Assembly (NCBI RefSeq): GCF_007858445.1
Contig: NZ_VIGV01000002.1
Coordinates: 558,001 to 622,000 of the forward strand
Origin: Tsukamurella sputi
GTDB lineage: Bacteria > Actinomycetota > Actinomycetes > Mycobacteriales > Mycobacteriaceae
Direction: 5' to 3'
Length of the DNA stretch: 64,000 nucleotides
How positions within the stretch are numbered: the first letter of the stretch is position 1; every line of letters begins with the position of its first letter. A program made the position numbers and the translations under genes. The notes beneath the pieces were generated by a model. That model did no database searches. It was not told the origin of the DNA and worked only from the letters and a program-made list of their open reading frames with translations. Below, in pieces: positions 7,504 to 18,302 of the stretch.

Positions 7504-8766
7504 TCAGCCCAACCAGTTGCGGACGGGTGCGGGGACTCCCCGCTTGCCGCGATGCGGCCCCAGGACCGCGCCGCCGAAGGGCTGCGAGAGCAGATCCCGC
7601 GCAACGCGGTTCACGTCCGCCGCCGAAACCCGGTCGATGGCCGACAACGTCCGGGTGATGGTGCGCTGGTTCTGGTAGTTGATCTCGCTGCGGCCGATGC
7701 GGTGCATGCGGGACTGCGCGTCCTCGAGCCCGAGGACCAGTCCCCCGCGCAGCGAGCCCTTCGCCCGCGCCAGCTCCTCGGTCGTGAGGCCGTCGTCGCG
7801 GACGTCCTCGAGGACCGTGCGCGCCACCGTCGCGACCTCGCCCAGGCGCTCCGGCGAGCACCCCGCGTACACCGAGAACAGGCCGGTGTCGGCGTAGGTG
7901 TCCACGGCCGAGTACACCGTGTACGCCAGGCCTCGCTGCTCCCGGATCTCCTGGAACAGGCGCGAGCTCAGGCCTCCGCCGATCGCGGTGTTCAGCACGG
8001 ACAGCGCCCACCTGTCGGGGTGGAACCGCCCGTACGCCCGGGTGCCCGCGACGAGGTGCGACTGCTCGCCGTCCCGGTTCACCACGTGCAGCGCGGGCGC
8101 ACCCGGCCGGCGCCGGATGCCCGTGCGGACAGGGGCGGATGCGGCGTCACCGTCGAGGCGGCCCGCGAAGGCCTTGCGCGCCAGCGTGACCACCTGCGCG
8201 TGCGTGACGTTGCCGGCCACGGCCAGCACCATCCGCTCGGGGGTGTACCGCCGGCGGTGGAAACCGCGCAGTCGCGCGGCGGTCATCGCCGACACCGAGT
8301 CCTCGGTGCCGAGCACCGGGCGGGCCAGCGGATGATCGCCCAGCAGCGCCGCGGTCGCCGCCTCGTTGACGAGGTCCTCCGGGTCGTCGTCGCGCATCGC
8401 GAGCTCCTCGAGCACGACCTCGCGCTCGACCTCGACGTCCGCCGGACGGCACAGGCCGCCCAGCACGACGTCGGTCACCACGTCGACGGCGAGCTCGAGG
8501 TCGGTGTCGAGCACGTGCGCGTAGTAACAGGTGTGCTCCTTCGACGTGAAGGCGTTGATCTCGCCGCCCACGGCGTCCACCTCGGCGGCCAGGGAGGCCG
8601 CGTCGCGGTGCGGCGTGGCCTTGAACAGCAGATGCTCGAGGAAGTGGGCGGAGCCGGCGGAGGCGGGGTGCTCATCGCGCGAGCCGACCGCGACCCACAG
8701 GCCGACGGCGGCGGACCGGGAACCCGGCACCGTCTCCGTGACCACCCGCAGGCCGCCGGGGAGCAC
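7504..8766 (-). CDS. pepR: M16-family zinc peptidase PepR
   Basis: A 420-residue processing-peptidase relative. The inverted zinc motif HFLEH is at residues 41-45, and the third zinc ligand lies in EREVVLEELAMRDDDPED about 75 residues later. The C-terminal half has the substrate-binding RLFQEIREQRGLAY segment. It closely resembles M. tuberculosis PepR (Rv2782c), which also follows the pnp gene. The GTG at 8766 is the first usable start: the frame is open back into pnp but has no ATG, GTG or TTG there, and no clear ribosome-binding site is visible. About 20 N-terminal residues may therefore come from an unusual start codon. Confidence 0.88.
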   Translation of the reverse strand: MLPGGLRVVTETVPGSRSAAVGLWVAVGSRDEHPASAGSAHFLEHLLFKATPHRDAASLAAEVDAVGGEINAFTSKEHTCYYAHVLDTDLELAVDVVTDVVLGGLCRPADVEVEREVVLEELAMRDDDPEDLVNEAATAALLGDHPLARPVLGTEDSVSAMTAARLRGFHRRRYTPERMVLAVAGNVTHAQVVTLARKAFAGRLDGDAASAPVRTGIRRRPGAPALHVVNRDGEQSHLVAGTRAYGRFHPDRWALSVLNTAIGGGLSSRLFQEIREQRGLAYTVYSAVDTYADTGLFSVYAGCSPERLGEVATVARTVLEDVRDDGLTTEELARAKGSLRGGLVLGLEDAQSRMHRIGRSEINYQNQRTITRTLSAIDRVSAADVNRVARDLLSQPFGGAVLGPHRGKRGVPAPVRNWLG

Positions 8767-8839
8767 GCTACGACGAACGGGGGCACCCGATCCGGATGCC
8801 CCCGTCCGCGCAGCCTTCGTTGTCAGGCTGCTCAGCTGA

Positions 8840-11080
8840 TTACTCCTCGCCCGCAGGCGCCGCCTCAGCGGCGGCTTCCTCGACGACCGGGATCAGGCTG
8901 ATCTTGCCGCGCTCGTCGATGTCGGCGATCTCGACCTGCAGCTTGCTGCCGACCCCGACCACGTCCTCGACCTTGTTCACGCGCTTGCCGTTGCCCAGCT
9001 TGCTGATGTGGACCAGGCCGTCGCGGCCGGGCACCAGCGAGACGAAGGCACCGAACGCCGTGGTCTTGACCACGGTGCCCAGGAAGCGCTCGCCCACCTT
9101 CGGGAGCTGCGGGTTCGCGATGGCGTTGATCCGGTCGATCGCCGCCTGCGCCGACGGGCCGTCGGCGGCACCGACGAACACCGTGCCGTCATCCTCGATC
9201 GAGATGTTGGCGCCGGTCTCCTCGGTGATGGAGTTGATCGTCTTGCCCTTGGGGCCGATGACCTCGCCGATCTTGTCCACGGGCACCTTGATGGTGGTGA
9301 TCCGGGGCGCGTACGGGCTCATCTCGTCCGGAGCGTCGATCGCCTCGGCCATGACCTCGAGGATCGTGGTGCGGGCGTCCTTCGCCTGGCCCAGCGCGCC
9401 GGCCAGCACCTGCGAGGGGATGCCGTCGAGCTTGGTGTCCAGCTGCAGGGCGGTGACGAAGTCGGACGTGCCGGCGACCTTGAAGTCCATGTCGCCGAAG
9501 GCGTCCTCGGCACCGAGGATGTCGGTCAGGGCCACGTAGCGGGCCTGACCGTCGACCTCGTCGGACACCAGGCCCATGGCGATGCCCGCGACGGGCGCCT
9601 TGAGCGGCACACCGGCGTTGAGCAGCGACATCGTCGAGGCGCAGACCGAACCCATCGACGTGGAGCCGTTGGAGCTCAGCGCCTCGGAGACCTGGCGGAT
9701 GGCGTAGGGGAACTCCTCCACCGACGGCAGCACCGGCACGAGGGCGCGCTCGGCGAGCGCGCCGTGGCCGATCTCGCGACGCTTCGGCGAGCCGACGCGG
9801 CCGGTCTCACCGGTCGAGTACGGCGGGAAGTTGTAGTGGTGCATGTAGCGCTTGCTGGTCTCGGGGCCCAGCGAGTCGATCTGCTGCGCCATCTTCACCA
9901 TGTCCAGCGTGGTGACGCCCAGGATCTGGGTCTCGCCGCGCTCGAACAGCGCGCTGCCGTGGGCGCGCGGGATCACGGCGATCTCGGCGCTGAGCGAGCG
10001 GATATCGGTGATGCCACGGCCGTCGATGCGGAAGTGGTCGGTGAGGATGCGCTTGCGCACCAGCTTCTTGGTCAGCGAGCGGAAGGCCGCGCCGATCTCG
10101 CCCTCGCGGCCCTCGAACTGCGGGCCGACGGCCTCGAGCACCTGCGCCTTGACCACGTCGGTGGCGGCGTCGCGCTCCTGCTTGCCGGCGATCGACAGCG
10201 CCTCGTTGAGGCCCGCGGCACCCGCGGCCTCGACGGCGGCGAAGACGTCGTCCTGGTAGGCCGGGAACAGCGGGAACTCGCCGGTCGGCTTCGCAGCACC
10301 GGCGGCCAGCTGCTTCTGCGCCTCGCAGAGCACGGCGATGAAGGGCTTGGCGGCCTCGAGGCCCTCGGCCACGACGGCCTCGGTGGGCGCCGTGGCGCCG
10401 CCCTCGATGAGCTCGATGACGTTCTCGGTGGCCTCGGCCTCGACCATCATGATCGCGACGTCGGCATCCTTGCCGGAGCCCGAGACGATGCGGCCGGCGA
10501 CGACCATGTCGAAGACGGCGCCCTCGAGCTGCTCGACGGTCGGGAAGGCGACCCACTGGCCGCCGATGAGCGCGACGCGCACACCGCCGACGGGGCCCGA
10601 GAAGGGCAGGCCCGCGATCTGGGTCGACGCCGAGGCGGCGTTGATCGCGACGACGTCGTACAGATCCTTCGGATCGAGCGACATGACGGTCACGACGACC
10701 TGGATCTCGTTGCGCAGGCCGTCGACGAAGGACGGGCGCAGCGGCCGGTCGATCAGGCGGCAAGTGAGGATCGCGTCGGTCGACGGGCGACCTTCGCGAC
10801 GGAAGAACGAACCGGGGATCCGGCCCGCGGCGTACATGCGCTCCTCGACGTCCACCGTCAGCGGGAAGAAGTCGAAGTGCTCCTTCGGGTGCTTGCTGTG
10901 CGACGTGGCCGAGAGCAGCATCGTCTCGTCGTCGAGGTACGCGGCGACGGAGCCGGCGGCCTGCTGCGCGAACCGGCCGGTCTCGAACCGGATGGTGCGC
11001 GTGCCGAAGGAGCCGTTGTCGATGACGGCGACCGCTTCGGTGATGTCGTCGTCGAACTCGACCTGGGTGTTGTCTGTCAT
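8840..11080 (-). CDS. pnp: polyribonucleotide nucleotidyltransferase (PNPase/GpsI)
   Basis: A 746-residue phosphorolytic 3'-to-5' exoribonuclease that also makes RNA tails; the actinobacterial enzyme is also known as guanosine pentaphosphate synthetase I. Two RNase PH-like domains are visible (RPLRPSF in the first; [11 protein letters not shown] and [11 protein letters not shown] in the second). They are followed by a KH domain ([19 protein letters not shown]) and an S1 domain ending near LIPVVEEAA. The ATG at 11080 begins the conserved N-terminus; the frame is open far upstream but that stretch is not conserved. pepR follows on the same strand. Unusually, rpsO is not directly upstream but over 5 kb away. 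Confidence 0.96.
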   Translation of the reverse strand: MTDNTQVEFDDDITEAVAVIDNGSFGTRTIRFETGRFAQQAAGSVAAYLDDETMLLSATSHSKHPKEHFDFFPLTVDVEERMYAAGRIPGSFFRREGRPSTDAILTCRLIDRPLRPSFVDGLRNEIQVVVTVMSLDPKDLYDVVAINAASASTQIAGLPFSGPVGGVRVALIGGQWVAFPTVEQLEGAVFDMVVAGRIVSGSGKDADVAIMMVEAEATENVIELIEGGATAPTEAVVAEGLEAAKPFIAVLCEAQKQLAAGAAKPTGEFPLFPAYQDDVFAAVEAAGAAGLNEALSIAGKQERDAATDVVKAQVLEAVGPQFEGREGEIGAAFRSLTKKLVRKRILTDHFRIDGRGITDIRSLSAEIAVIPRAHGSALFERGETQILGVTTLDMVKMAQQIDSLGPETSKRYMHHYNFPPYSTGETGRVGSPKRREIGHGALAERALVPVLPSVEEFPYAIRQVSEALSSNGSTSMGSVCASTMSLLNAGVPLKAPVAGIAMGLVSDEVDGQARYVALTDILGAEDAFGDMDFKVAGTSDFVTALQLDTKLDGIPSQVLAGALGQAKDARTTILEVMAEAIDAPDEMSPYAPRITTIKVPVDKIGEVIGPKGKTINSITEETGANISIEDDGTVFVGAADGPSAQAAIDRINAIANPQLPKVGERFLGTVVKTTAFGAFVSLVPGRDGLVHISKLGNGKRVNKVEDVVGVGSKLQVEIADIDERGKISLIPVVEEAAAEAAPAGEE

Positions 11081-11410
11081 GTTGTGGGGAAGAAACCTTT
11101 CTTCTTCGCGCGGACCGTCCCCACCTGGCTGCGCGCATGCTGCGCGCGGCGGAAGTCGTTCGACGTGGTGGCGGGGCGCCCTGGCGCGGTCATCGATCGA
11201 AGCCGCCGGACCCGCTCGTCGGTGAGGACGAGGTTTCCGGCAACCACTACCGAGGACCACCCCGCGGGGAGTGACACCGAGACGGCGCACCGCAGATGTC
11301 GGACCGGATCTACCGGCACCGACGTCGGACGGACCTGCGTCAAGGCTATCATCGGGAGTCTTTTCCACGTGACCCGCACACGCCGTGTGCGCACCCGAGG
11401 AGGAATCGTC
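11081..11410. other. 330-bp divergent intergenic region between pnp and lysX
   Basis: I see no convincing gene here. It must hold the promoters and leaders of pnp (minus) and lysX (plus). Near pnp there is an inverted repeat GAAGAAA-CC-TTTCTTC (11089-11104) about 10 bases from the start codon, which could fold over the ribosome-binding region. The block GCTGCGCGC is repeated around 11130-11150. A possible lysX -10 element TATCAT lies near 11346. AGGAGG at 11398-11403 is the lysX ribosome-binding site. Confidence 0.5.
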
Positions 11411-14400
11411 GTGTCGCAGGCCAGCCGGGAGCGCACCCAGGAGGCCACCGCGGTGTGGATCGCGCGGATGACGCTGGTCGCAGCAGTGGTCTCGCTGCTG
11501 AGCGCGATCATTCGCGGTGACCGCGCGCTGCCCTTCGTCGCCGACCTGCTCGGCATCGTCGGCATCCCGTCGCATCCCAGCCTCCTGCTGGTCGCCGCAT
11601 TGACCGTGCTGAGCGGCGCGCTGCGGCGGCGGCTGCGGGCCGCGCACACCGTCGCCGTCATCATGATGTCGCTGCAGGTGCTGGTGAACATCGCGACGCT
11701 GGTGATCATCGCGACCGATCAGCTGGACCCCGACGACGGCCGTCATCTCCCGGCGTACCTGCAGGCCTACGTCTCCGTGCGGTTCTCGCTGCCGGGCGCC
11801 GCGCTCACCGCGCTCATCAGTGCCGTCTGCCTCGCCCTCGTGATCGCCGCGCGGCCGCAGTTCCCCGCCAAGCTCGCCCGCGGTTCACGCCGGGCCGCGA
11901 TCGGCGTCCTCGTCGGCGGGTTCATCGGCGTGTACCTGATCGTGGTGGCGCTCGCGTTCACGTTCCCGGGCAGGGGCCCGAACCGGCTGGACGGCACCGT
12001 CGAGGTGCTGCTGTGGTCGCTGCGCACGACCTTCGGCGTCGCGGTGCCGCGGCAGATCGACGTGGCGCTCAACGGGCACAACGGCCCCGTCTGGATCTAC
12101 TCCCTGGCCGGCGTCCTCTCGGCCACGGTGCTGATCCTCGCGCTCATGGCCTTCTGGCGGGCCGGACGCGGCGACGAGCTGATGACCGAACCCGAGGAGC
12201 TCGAAGTCCGGCGCCTCCTGCTCGAGTACGGCGAGGAGGATTCGCTCGGCTACTTCGCCACCCGCCGCGACAAGGCCGTGATCGCCGCCCCGGACCGGCG
12301 CGCCGTGGTCACCTGCCGCGCCGTGGGGCCCGTCTCGATGGCGAGCGCCGACCCGATCGGTCAGCGCGACTCCTGGCCCGCCGCCGTCGGCGCCTGGATC
12401 GAGGACTGCCGCACCCACAGCCTCTACCCCGCCGTCCTGGCCGCCAGCGCCGCGGGCGCAGAGGTCTACGAGGCCGCGGGCCTGCGCACGCTCACGATCG
12501 GCGACGAGGCGATCATCCACGTCGACGACTTCACGCTCAAGGGCCGCGACATGCGCGCGGTACGCCAGGCCGTGACCCGCGTGAGCGCCGCCGGGTACAC
12601 GCTCAAGGTGCGCCGGCACGCGGACCTGTCCGCGGCCGAACTCGCCGAGGTCGCCGAGCTGGCGGAGGCGTGGCGCGGCGAGGAGACCGAGCGCGGCTTC
12701 TCCATGGCGCTCAACCGCATCGGCGATCCGGTGGACGGTCGCTGCGTCCTGGTCTCCGCCCACGACGCCGGGGGCACCGTGCGCGGCCTGCTCAGTTTCG
12801 TCCCGTGGGGCACGCGCGGGCTCTCGCTCGACCTGATGCGCCGCGACCGCAACGCCGAGAACGGCCTCAACGAGTACATGGTGGCCACACTCATCGAGCA
12901 GTGCGGAGAGCTCGGGATCCGGCGGATCTCCTTGAACTTCGCGGTCTTCCGCTCCGTCTTCTCCGAGGCCGACCGGGTGGGCGCCGGTCCGATCACCCGC
13001 ATGGTGGACTCGGTGCTCAGCCTCGCGTCGAAGTTCTACCAACTGGAGACGCTGTACCGCTCCAACGACAAGTACCGCCCCGAGTGGGTTCCCCGCATCC
13101 TCTGCTACGACCCCTCACTCACTGCGGTCCGCGCCGGCATCGCTGTCGGCACCGCCGAGGGCTTCCTCCCGCAGATCGGGCCGAAGTTCCTGGCGGGACC
13201 GTCGATCCCGGACGAGTTCCCGCGCGACGCGGAGTTCGTCGACCGGCTGCTCGCCGAGGAGGAGCGCCTGCTGCGCCGGGAGGCTCCGCCGGTGCGGCTG
13301 TCCGAACAGCAACGGGTGCGGCGCCGCAAGCTCCAGGCACTCGAGGACGCCGGGATGCCGGGCTATCCCCCGTCGGTCCCGCGCACCACATCCCTCGCGG
13401 CCGTCCGGGCCGACGGTGCGCCGGGGGAGATCGTCTCCGTCACCGGTCGCGTCCGGGCGGTGCGCGACTACGGCGGCGTCACCTTCGTCGACCTGCACGA
13501 GGACGGCTCGCACCTGCAGGTGATCGCGGAGCGCTCCCGGACGCCCGACGACGCACGGGCCCTGTGGCGCACCGCGATCGACATGGGAGACCTCGTCTCC
13601 GTGACCGGCGAGGTGACCCGGTCCCGCACCGGGGAGTTGTCCGTACTGCTCACGTCGTGGGCGATGGCCGGCAAGTGCCTCTCCCCCGTCCCGAAGACGC
13701 GGGCACGACTCGGCGACGAGACCCGGGCGCGCAATCGCCCCTTGGAGCTCATCACCGACGACGGTGCCGTCGACCTGCTGTACCGCCGCTCGCGCGCCGT
13801 TGCGGCGATGCGCGGGGTGTTCGTCGGCCGCGGCTACACGGAGGTCGAGACGCCGATGCTGCAGTCGGTGCACGGCGGCGCTGCGGCCCGCCCGTTCACC
13901 ACGCACATCAACGCCTATGACATGGGGCTGTACCTGCGGATCGCGCCGGAGCTCTACCTCAAGCGGCTGGCGGTCGGCGGTATGGGCCGGATCTTCGAAC
14001 TGAACCGCAACTTCCGCAACGAGGGCGCCGACGCCACGCACAACCCCGAGTTCACCGCGCTCGAGGCCTACGAGGCCTACGGCGACTACACCACGATGCG
14101 GACGCTCACGCGCGAGGTGATCCTGGCCGCGGCGGTCGCGGTGAACGGCCGGCCCGTCGCCGTGCGTCCCGACGGTGCCGGCGGCACCCGGGAGGTGGAC
14201 CTCACGGCCGAGTGGCCGGTGATCACCGTGCATGCGGCGGTGTCCGCAGCGGCCGGAACCGAGCTGACCTCGGCGTCCACCGTCGACGAGGTCGCCGCCG
14301 TGTGCGCCCGCCACCACGTGGCGGTGCCGCGCGGGGCGAGTGCGGGCAAGCTGGTGATGGAGCTCTACGAGGCGCTGGTCGAGAAGCAGACGGAGTTCCC

Positions 14401-14758
14401 GACCTTCTACTGCGACTTCCCCATCGAGGTCTCGCCGCTGGCGCGCAAACACCGGGACGACCCGCGCCTGACGGAGCAGTGGGACCTGGTCGGCTTCGGC
14501 GCAGAGCTCGGCACCGCGTACACCGAGCTCACGGATCCGATCGATCAGCGCGAGCGACTCACCAAGCAGTCCATGGCCGCCGCCGCGGGCGATGCGGAGG
14601 CGATGGAGCTGGACGAGTCCTTCCTGGACGCGCTGTCCTACGCGATGCCGCCCACCGGTGGTCTCGGCATCGGCGTCGACCGCGTCGTCATGCTCCTCGC
14701 GGGCGTGAACATCCGTGCCACGCTGGCCTTCCCGTTCGTCAAGCCCCAGGACCGCTGA
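11411..14758 (+). CDS. lysX: bifunctional lysylphosphatidylglycerol synthase / lysyl-tRNA synthetase
   Basis: 1115 residues in three parts. Residues about 15-240 carry about six membrane helices. Residues about 240-560 are the lysyltransferase (MprF-like, DUF2156) domain, which moves lysine from lysyl-tRNA to phosphatidylglycerol. From about 650 onward there is an OB fold and a class II lysyl-tRNA synthetase core (motif 2 [20 protein letters not shown]; motif 3 [15 protein letters not shown]). In M. tuberculosis LysX confers resistance to cationic peptides. The start is GTG 11411, 7 bases after AGGAGG. The same frame is open far to the left, antisense to pnp, which is coincidental. Here the gene lies between pnp and rpsO. 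Confidence 0.94.
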   Translation: MSQASRERTQEATAVWIARMTLVAAVVSLLSAIIRGDRALPFVADLLGIVGIPSHPSLLLVAALTVLSGALRRRLRAAHTVAVIMMSLQVLVNIATLVIIATDQLDPDDGRHLPAYLQAYVSVRFSLPGAALTALISAVCLALVIAARPQFPAKLARGSRRAAIGVLVGGFIGVYLIVVALAFTFPGRGPNRLDGTVEVLLWSLRTTFGVAVPRQIDVALNGHNGPVWIYSLAGVLSATVLILALMAFWRAGRGDELMTEPEELEVRRLLLEYGEEDSLGYFATRRDKAVIAAPDRRAVVTCRAVGPVSMASADPIGQRDSWPAAVGAWIEDCRTHSLYPAVLAASAAGAEVYEAAGLRTLTIGDEAIIHVDDFTLKGRDMRAVRQAVTRVSAAGYTLKVRRHADLSAAELAEVAELAEAWRGEETERGFSMALNRIGDPVDGRCVLVSAHDAGGTVRGLLSFVPWGTRGLSLDLMRRDRNAENGLNEYMVATLIEQCGELGIRRISLNFAVFRSVFSEADRVGAGPITRMVDSVLSLASKFYQLETLYRSNDKYRPEWVPRILCYDPSLTAVRAGIAVGTAEGFLPQIGPKFLAGPSIPDEFPRDAEFVDRLLAEEERLLRREAPPVRLSEQQRVRRRKLQALEDAGMPGYPPSVPRTTSLAAVRADGAPGEIVSVTGRVRAVRDYGGVTFVDLHEDGSHLQVIAERSRTPDDARALWRTAIDMGDLVSVTGEVTRSRTGELSVLLTSWAMAGKCLSPVPKTRARLGDETRARNRPLELITDDGAVDLLYRRSRAVAAMRGVFVGRGYTEVETPMLQSVHGGAAARPFTTHINAYDMGLYLRIAPELYLKRLAVGGMGRIFELNRNFRNEGADATHNPEFTALEAYEAYGDYTTMRTLTREVILAAAVAVNGRPVAVRPDGAGGTREVDLTAEWPVITVHAAVSAAAGTELTSASTVDEVAAVCARHHVAVPRGASAGKLVMELYEALVEKQTEFPTFYCDFPIEVSPLARKHRDDPRLTEQWDLVGFGAELGTAYTELTDPIDQRERLTKQSMAAAAGDAEAMELDESFLDALSYAMPPTGGLGIGVDRVVMLLAGVNIRATLAFPFVKPQDR

Positions 14759-14788
14759 GCGCCTCGCGACGCGAGCACCACGCGGCGA

Positions 14789-15268
14789 TCAGCGCAGCAC
14801 GGCGCCGCTGCCGGGCGTGGCCGGGAGGCCGGGGCTCGCGCTCTCGGGGCTCCCCGTGATCACCTGGGTGAACACGATCCGGCCGGGACCGGTGACCACC
14901 GAGGCGTCGGTGCCGAATCCCGGGTTGTATCCGACGGGGCAGGGCTTGATGGTGACGCTGCCGAACCGGCCGGTCGCAGGGTTGCGCCAATCGATGCGGA
15001 CCAGCGCCTTGTTGAAGGTGGTCGCGCACTGCGACGGCCCGTTCGGCGCGGAGAAGCGCACACTCCCAGGGTCGGCGGTGCTCTGCGCGACGACGCGCGA
15101 TTCGATCTTCACGGGTACCACCAGGCCGCTGATGCCGGTCCCCACGGCGGGCACCTGCTGCACGGCGAGGGGCGCGGCCTGCGCGGCCCCGGCGCCGAGG
15201 CCGAGACTCGCCGCGAGAGCTCCCGCGGCGGTGAGGGTTGCGGTGATGGCGGGCGTGCGACGGTGCAT
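14789..15268 (-). CDS. secreted protein of unknown function
   Basis: A 159-residue protein with a typical Sec signal peptide (HRRTP start, Ala/Leu core, cleavage near AQA-AP around residue 32). The mature part is beta-rich with two Cys (SQCATTF and [11 protein letters not shown]) that could form a disulphide. No family recognised. ATG 15268 is the start best placed before the signal peptide, though a GTG two codons upstream is possible and the ribosome-binding site is weak. It converges on lysX with 30 bases between stops and no obvious terminator. Confidence 0.72.
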   Translation of the reverse strand: MHRRTPAITATLTAAGALAASLGLGAGAAQAAPLAVQQVPAVGTGISGLVVPVKIESRVVAQSTADPGSVRFSAPNGPSQCATTFNKALVRIDWRNPATGRFGSVTIKPCPVGYNPGFGTDASVVTGPGRIVFTQVITGSPESASPGLPATPGSGAVLR

Positions 15269-15421
15269 GATCACTCGATTCGTAGTCGGTGTTCCGCGGC
15301 CGAGGACTGGACCGGCGAACGACGGCGATGCCGATGCGTTCAGTCTGGATATCGCCCGCCGTGCCGCAGCGTTACTCCGGCCCGTCCTGCGGCGGCCCCG
15401 AGATCGTGAGACATTCGAACG

Positions 15422-16171
15422 ATGACGCGGCGTGCGGTGGTGACAGGTGGCGGTACCGGCATCGGGCGGGCGATCGCGCACCGCCTGGCGGCGGACGGGG
15501 ACGCCGTCCTCATCGTGGGGCGACGGGCGGCGGTGCTCGAGGAGACCGCGGCCGCGATCAACGCGGAGGTCGGCGCGGAGCGGGTGTCCGTCGAGGTCGC
15601 CGATCTGACCGAGCCTTCCGACGTCGGCGCGCTCGCCGATCGGTTGGGTTCGGCGGGCACCGTCGACATCCTGGTCAACAACGTGGGAGGCAACCCGGCC
15701 CGCGACGGTGCGCCGGGGGACCTCGCGGGCGTGGCCGACTCGTACGCGACGATCTTCCGCCTCAACACGATCACCGCGGTACTGGCCACGGAGGCACTGC
15801 GTCCGCACCTCGCCCGCCCGGGTGGCCGGGTGATCTCGATCAGCTCGATCGCCGGTCTTCGCGGCCCCGGCGCGTACGGCGCGGCGAAGGCCGCACTGCA
15901 CGCCTGGTCGGCGGGAATCGCCATGGAGTTGGCGCCGGAGGGGATCACGGTGAACGTCGTCGCGCCGGGGTTCGTCCCCGCCACCGAGTTCTGGACCGAC
16001 CGCCTGACGGACGAGCTGCACGACACTCGCGTGGCGCAGATCCCGGCCGGCCGGCCGGGCACACCGGATGAGGTCGCCGCCGCCGTCTCCTACCTCGCCG
16101 CGCCCGACGCGGGCTGGACCACCGGCCAGATACTCCAGGTCAACGGCGGCACACTACTCGGCCGGGGCTGA
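15422..16171 (+). CDS. short-chain dehydrogenase/reductase (FabG-like)
   Basis: A 249-residue classical SDR. The cofactor motif is TGGGTGIGRA, the family NNxG motif reads NNVGG, the catalytic Ser is in SISSIAG, and the YxxxK pair appears as YGAAK. The C-terminus TTGQILQVNGG is typical of 3-oxoacyl-ACP reductase-like members. Arg residues after beta-2 (GRR) suggest NADP(H). The substrate is not predictable. It stands alone between divergent and convergent neighbours and ends before a shared hairpin. Confidence 0.87.
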   Translation: MTRRAVVTGGGTGIGRAIAHRLAADGDAVLIVGRRAAVLEETAAAINAEVGAERVSVEVADLTEPSDVGALADRLGSAGTVDILVNNVGGNPARDGAPGDLAGVADSYATIFRLNTITAVLATEALRPHLARPGGRVISISSIAGLRGPGAYGAAKAALHAWSAGIAMELAPEGITVNVVAPGFVPATEFWTDRLTDELHDTRVAQIPAGRPGTPDEVAAAVSYLAAPDAGWTTGQILQVNGGTLLGRG

Positions 16172-16195
16172 GAGCACCGTCGACCCGCGAACGCG

Positions 16196-16235
16196 GAACG
16201 GCCCGCCCCCGGGAAGAACCGGGAACGGGCCGTTC
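16196..16235. terminator. hairpin between converging SDR and rpsO
   Basis: GAACGGCCCG (16196-16205) pairs with 16226-16235. An inner CCCGG/CCGGG stem strengthens the fold. The hairpin lies 12 bases past the rpsO stop and 24 past the SDR stop, so it probably serves both. Confidence 0.75.
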
Positions 16236-16247
16236 GGCGAAAAGCTC

Positions 16248-16517
16248 TTAGCGGCGCAGGCCGAGGCGCTCGATGAGCGAGCGGTAGCGGTTGATGTCCA
16301 CCGAGGCGACGTACTTCAGCAGACGGCGACGACGGCCGACCAGCAGCAGCAGGCCGCGACGGCTGTGGTGATCGTGCTTGTGCTGCTTGAGGTGCTCGGT
16401 GAGGTCGGTGATGCGCTTGGTCAGCATCGCGACCTGGGCCTCAGGGGAACCGGTGTCAGTCTCGTGCAGGCCGTACTCGGCCAGGATCGACTTCTTCTGC
16501 TCAGTGGTGAGCGACAT
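16248..16517 (-). CDS. rpsO: 30S ribosomal protein S15
   Basis: 89 residues, the normal S15 length, with the family blocks [13 protein letters not shown] and [23 protein letters not shown]15 binds 16S rRNA early in assembly of the 30S platform. AAGGAG lies 6 bases before the ATG. ribF is upstream on the same strand with an 89-base gap. In most bacteria pnp follows directly; here lysX, a secreted protein and an SDR intervene. Confidence 0.97.
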   Translation of the reverse strand: MSLTTEQKKSILAEYGLHETDTGSPEAQVAMLTKRITDLTEHLKQHKHDHHSRRGLLLLVGRRRRLLKYVASVDINRYRSLIERLGLRR

Positions 16518-16606
16518 GGATTGCTCCTTGTTTCAGTATCGCGTCGACATGGATCCGTGCCGCCACCGCGAACTGCAGCAGGCACGAGCGACTACGTTAC
16601 CAGGAA

Positions 16607-17569
16607 TCAGGGGATTCCCAGAATCGCGCGGGTCTTGTCCACGTCGCCGCCCATGGCGTCGAGCAGCGCCTCCACCGACTCGAAGCGCTCCATCCCCCGC
16701 ACGCGATCGACGAAGTCGACGGCGACGTGCTGGCCGTACAGATCGGCCGAGGTGTCGAGCACGAAGGCCTCGACGGTGCGGGTCCGCCCCGAGAAGGTCG
16801 GGTTGCTGCCGACGGAGACCGCGGCGGGATACCGCTCACCGGGCGTCACCTGCCCGACGACGGGACCAGGTCCGAGCACGGTGAACCATGCCGCGTAGAC
16901 GCCGTCGGCCGGGATCGCGGCGAACATCGGCGGCGCCACGTTCGCCGTCGGGAAGCCGAGCTCGCGACCGCGACCGTCGCCGCGCACCACCACACCCTCG
17001 ACGCGGTGCGGACGGCCGAGCGCCTCGGCGGCGGCCTTCACGTCGCCCGCGTCGACACAGGAGCGGATGTACGTCGACGAGTAGGTCACGGAGTGCTCGG
17101 TGAGGAGCGGAACCGCGTCCACCGAGAAGCCGAACTTCTGGCCCAGCCTCGCGAGCATCTCGACGTTGCCGAGCGCGCGGTAGCCGAAGGTGAAGTTGTC
17201 GCCCACCACGACGGCGGCGGCGTGGAGCCGCTCGACCAACACGGAGTGCACGAAGTCCTCCGCCGGCTGCGCCATGACGGTGGCGGTGAAGGGCATGACG
17301 CAGAAGACGTCGATGCCCAGCTCCTCAGCGAGCTCCGCCCGCCGCGTCAGCGTCGTGAGCTGGGGCGGATGCGATCCGGGCCGCACCACCTCGGCGGGAT
17401 GCGGATCGAACGTCATCAGTACGGCCGGGAGCCCACGTTCGTGGGCCTCCGCGGTCGCTCGTGCGATCAATTGGGCGTGTCCACGGTGTACACCGTCGAA
17501 CACGCCGATCGTCACCACACAGCGTCCCCAGTCCGCGGGAACGTCATCGAGCCCTCGCCAGCGAAGCAC
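16607..17569 (-). CDS. ribF: bifunctional riboflavin kinase / FMN adenylyltransferase
   Basis: 320 residues, typical RibF size. The N-terminal FAD synthetase domain has the nucleotidyltransferase motif GVFDGVHRGH and the later YSSTYIR. The C-terminal riboflavin kinase domain has GRGRELGFPTANV and FSGRTRTVEAFVLD. The protein converts riboflavin to FMN and then FAD. The start is GTG 17569. It is divergent from the MntR-type gene with 34 bases between starts, the same ribF/sirR neighbourhood seen in mycobacteria. Confidence 0.95.
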   Translation of the reverse strand: MLRWRGLDDVPADWGRCVVTIGVFDGVHRGHAQLIARATAEAHERGLPAVLMTFDPHPAEVVRPGSHPPQLTTLTRRAELAEELGIDVFCVMPFTATVMAQPAEDFVHSVLVERLHAAAVVVGDNFTFGYRALGNVEMLARLGQKFGFSVDAVPLLTEHSVTYSSTYIRSCVDAGDVKAAAEALGRPHRVEGVVVRGDGRGRELGFPTANVAPPMFAAIPADGVYAAWFTVLGPGPVVGQVTPGERYPAAVSVGSNPTFSGRTRTVEAFVLDTSADLYGQHVAVDFVDRVRGMERFESVEALLDAMGGDVDKTRAILGIP

Positions 17570-17603
17570 GCACTCACCCTATCGGACGGCCTATGGTGGG
17601 TGC

Positions 17604-18302
17604 GTGCCCAAGCCTCCCCTGCCCGATTCGCCGCGCCCCGTCGGCGAGCTGTCCGCGGTCACGCAGGACTACCTCAAGCAGATCTGGACCGCGCAGGAGT
17701 GGTCGGATGTGAAGGTCACTACGAAGTCGCTCGCCGACGCACTCGGCGTCTCCGCCTCCACCGCGTCGGAGGCGATCCGCAAGCTCGCCGACCAGGGGCT
17801 GGTCGACCACGAGAAGTACGGCGCGGTCACGCTCACCGACGACGGCCGCACCGCTGCGACCGCGATGGTGCGACGGCACCGGCTCCTGGAGACCTTCCTC
17901 GTCTCGGAGCTCGGATACGGCTGGGACGAGGTGCACGACGAGGCCGAGGTCCTCGAGCACGCCGTCTCCGAGCGCTTCCTGGCCCGCCTCGACGAGCGCC
18001 TCGGCTACCCCGACCGCGATCCGCACGGCGATCCGATCCCCCAGCCCGACGGCACCGTCCCCACCCCCGACGCCTGCCTCCTGTCGGAGCTCACCGCCGG
18101 CCAGACCGGCACCGTCGCCCGGATCTCCGACTCCGACCCCGAGATGCTGCGCTACTTCCAGGAGGTCGGCATCGCGCCCGACGCGCGGATCGTGGTGGTG
18201 GAACTGCGCAAGTTCCTCGGGACCATCGCCGTCACCGTCGACGACGGTGCACCCTTGGATCTGGGAGACGTGGCAGCACAGGCCATCTGGGTCAGGAGCT
18301 GA
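17604..18302 (+). CDS. mntR: DtxR-family metal-dependent regulator (MntR/SirR type)
   Basis: 232 residues. The winged helix reads LADALGVSASTASEAIRKL, followed by a dimerisation and metal-binding domain rich in His, Asp and Glu (MVRRHRLLETFL, DEVHDEAEVLEHAVS) and a C-terminal SH3/FeoA-like domain. The family represses metal-uptake genes when Mn(II) or Fe(II) binds. M. tuberculosis has its MntR/SirR (Rv2788) beside ribF, as here, so manganese is the better guess. The start GTG 17604 is inferred from the conserved N-terminus; the frame is open further upstream. Its 3' end overlaps the opposite tetR gene by 11 bases. Confidence 0.87.
   Translation: MPKPPLPDSPRPVGELSAVTQDYLKQIWTAQEWSDVKVTTKSLADALGVSASTASEAIRKLADQGLVDHEKYGAVTLTDDGRTAATAMVRRHRLLETFLVSELGYGWDEVHDEAEVLEHAVSERFLARLDERLGYPDRDPHGDPIPQPDGTVPTPDACLLSELTAGQTGTVARISDSDPEMLRYFQEVGIAPDARIVVVELRKFLGTIAVTVDDGAPLDLGDVAAQAIWVRS

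Noticed and set aside
9008-11410. Long open frame antisense to pnp, continuous with lysX (apparent 1916-residue protein)
   Set aside because: Third-position GC leaves many antisense frames open here. The conserved LysX start and its AGGAGG are at 11411, and the upstream translation is Arg/His-rich shadow sequence.
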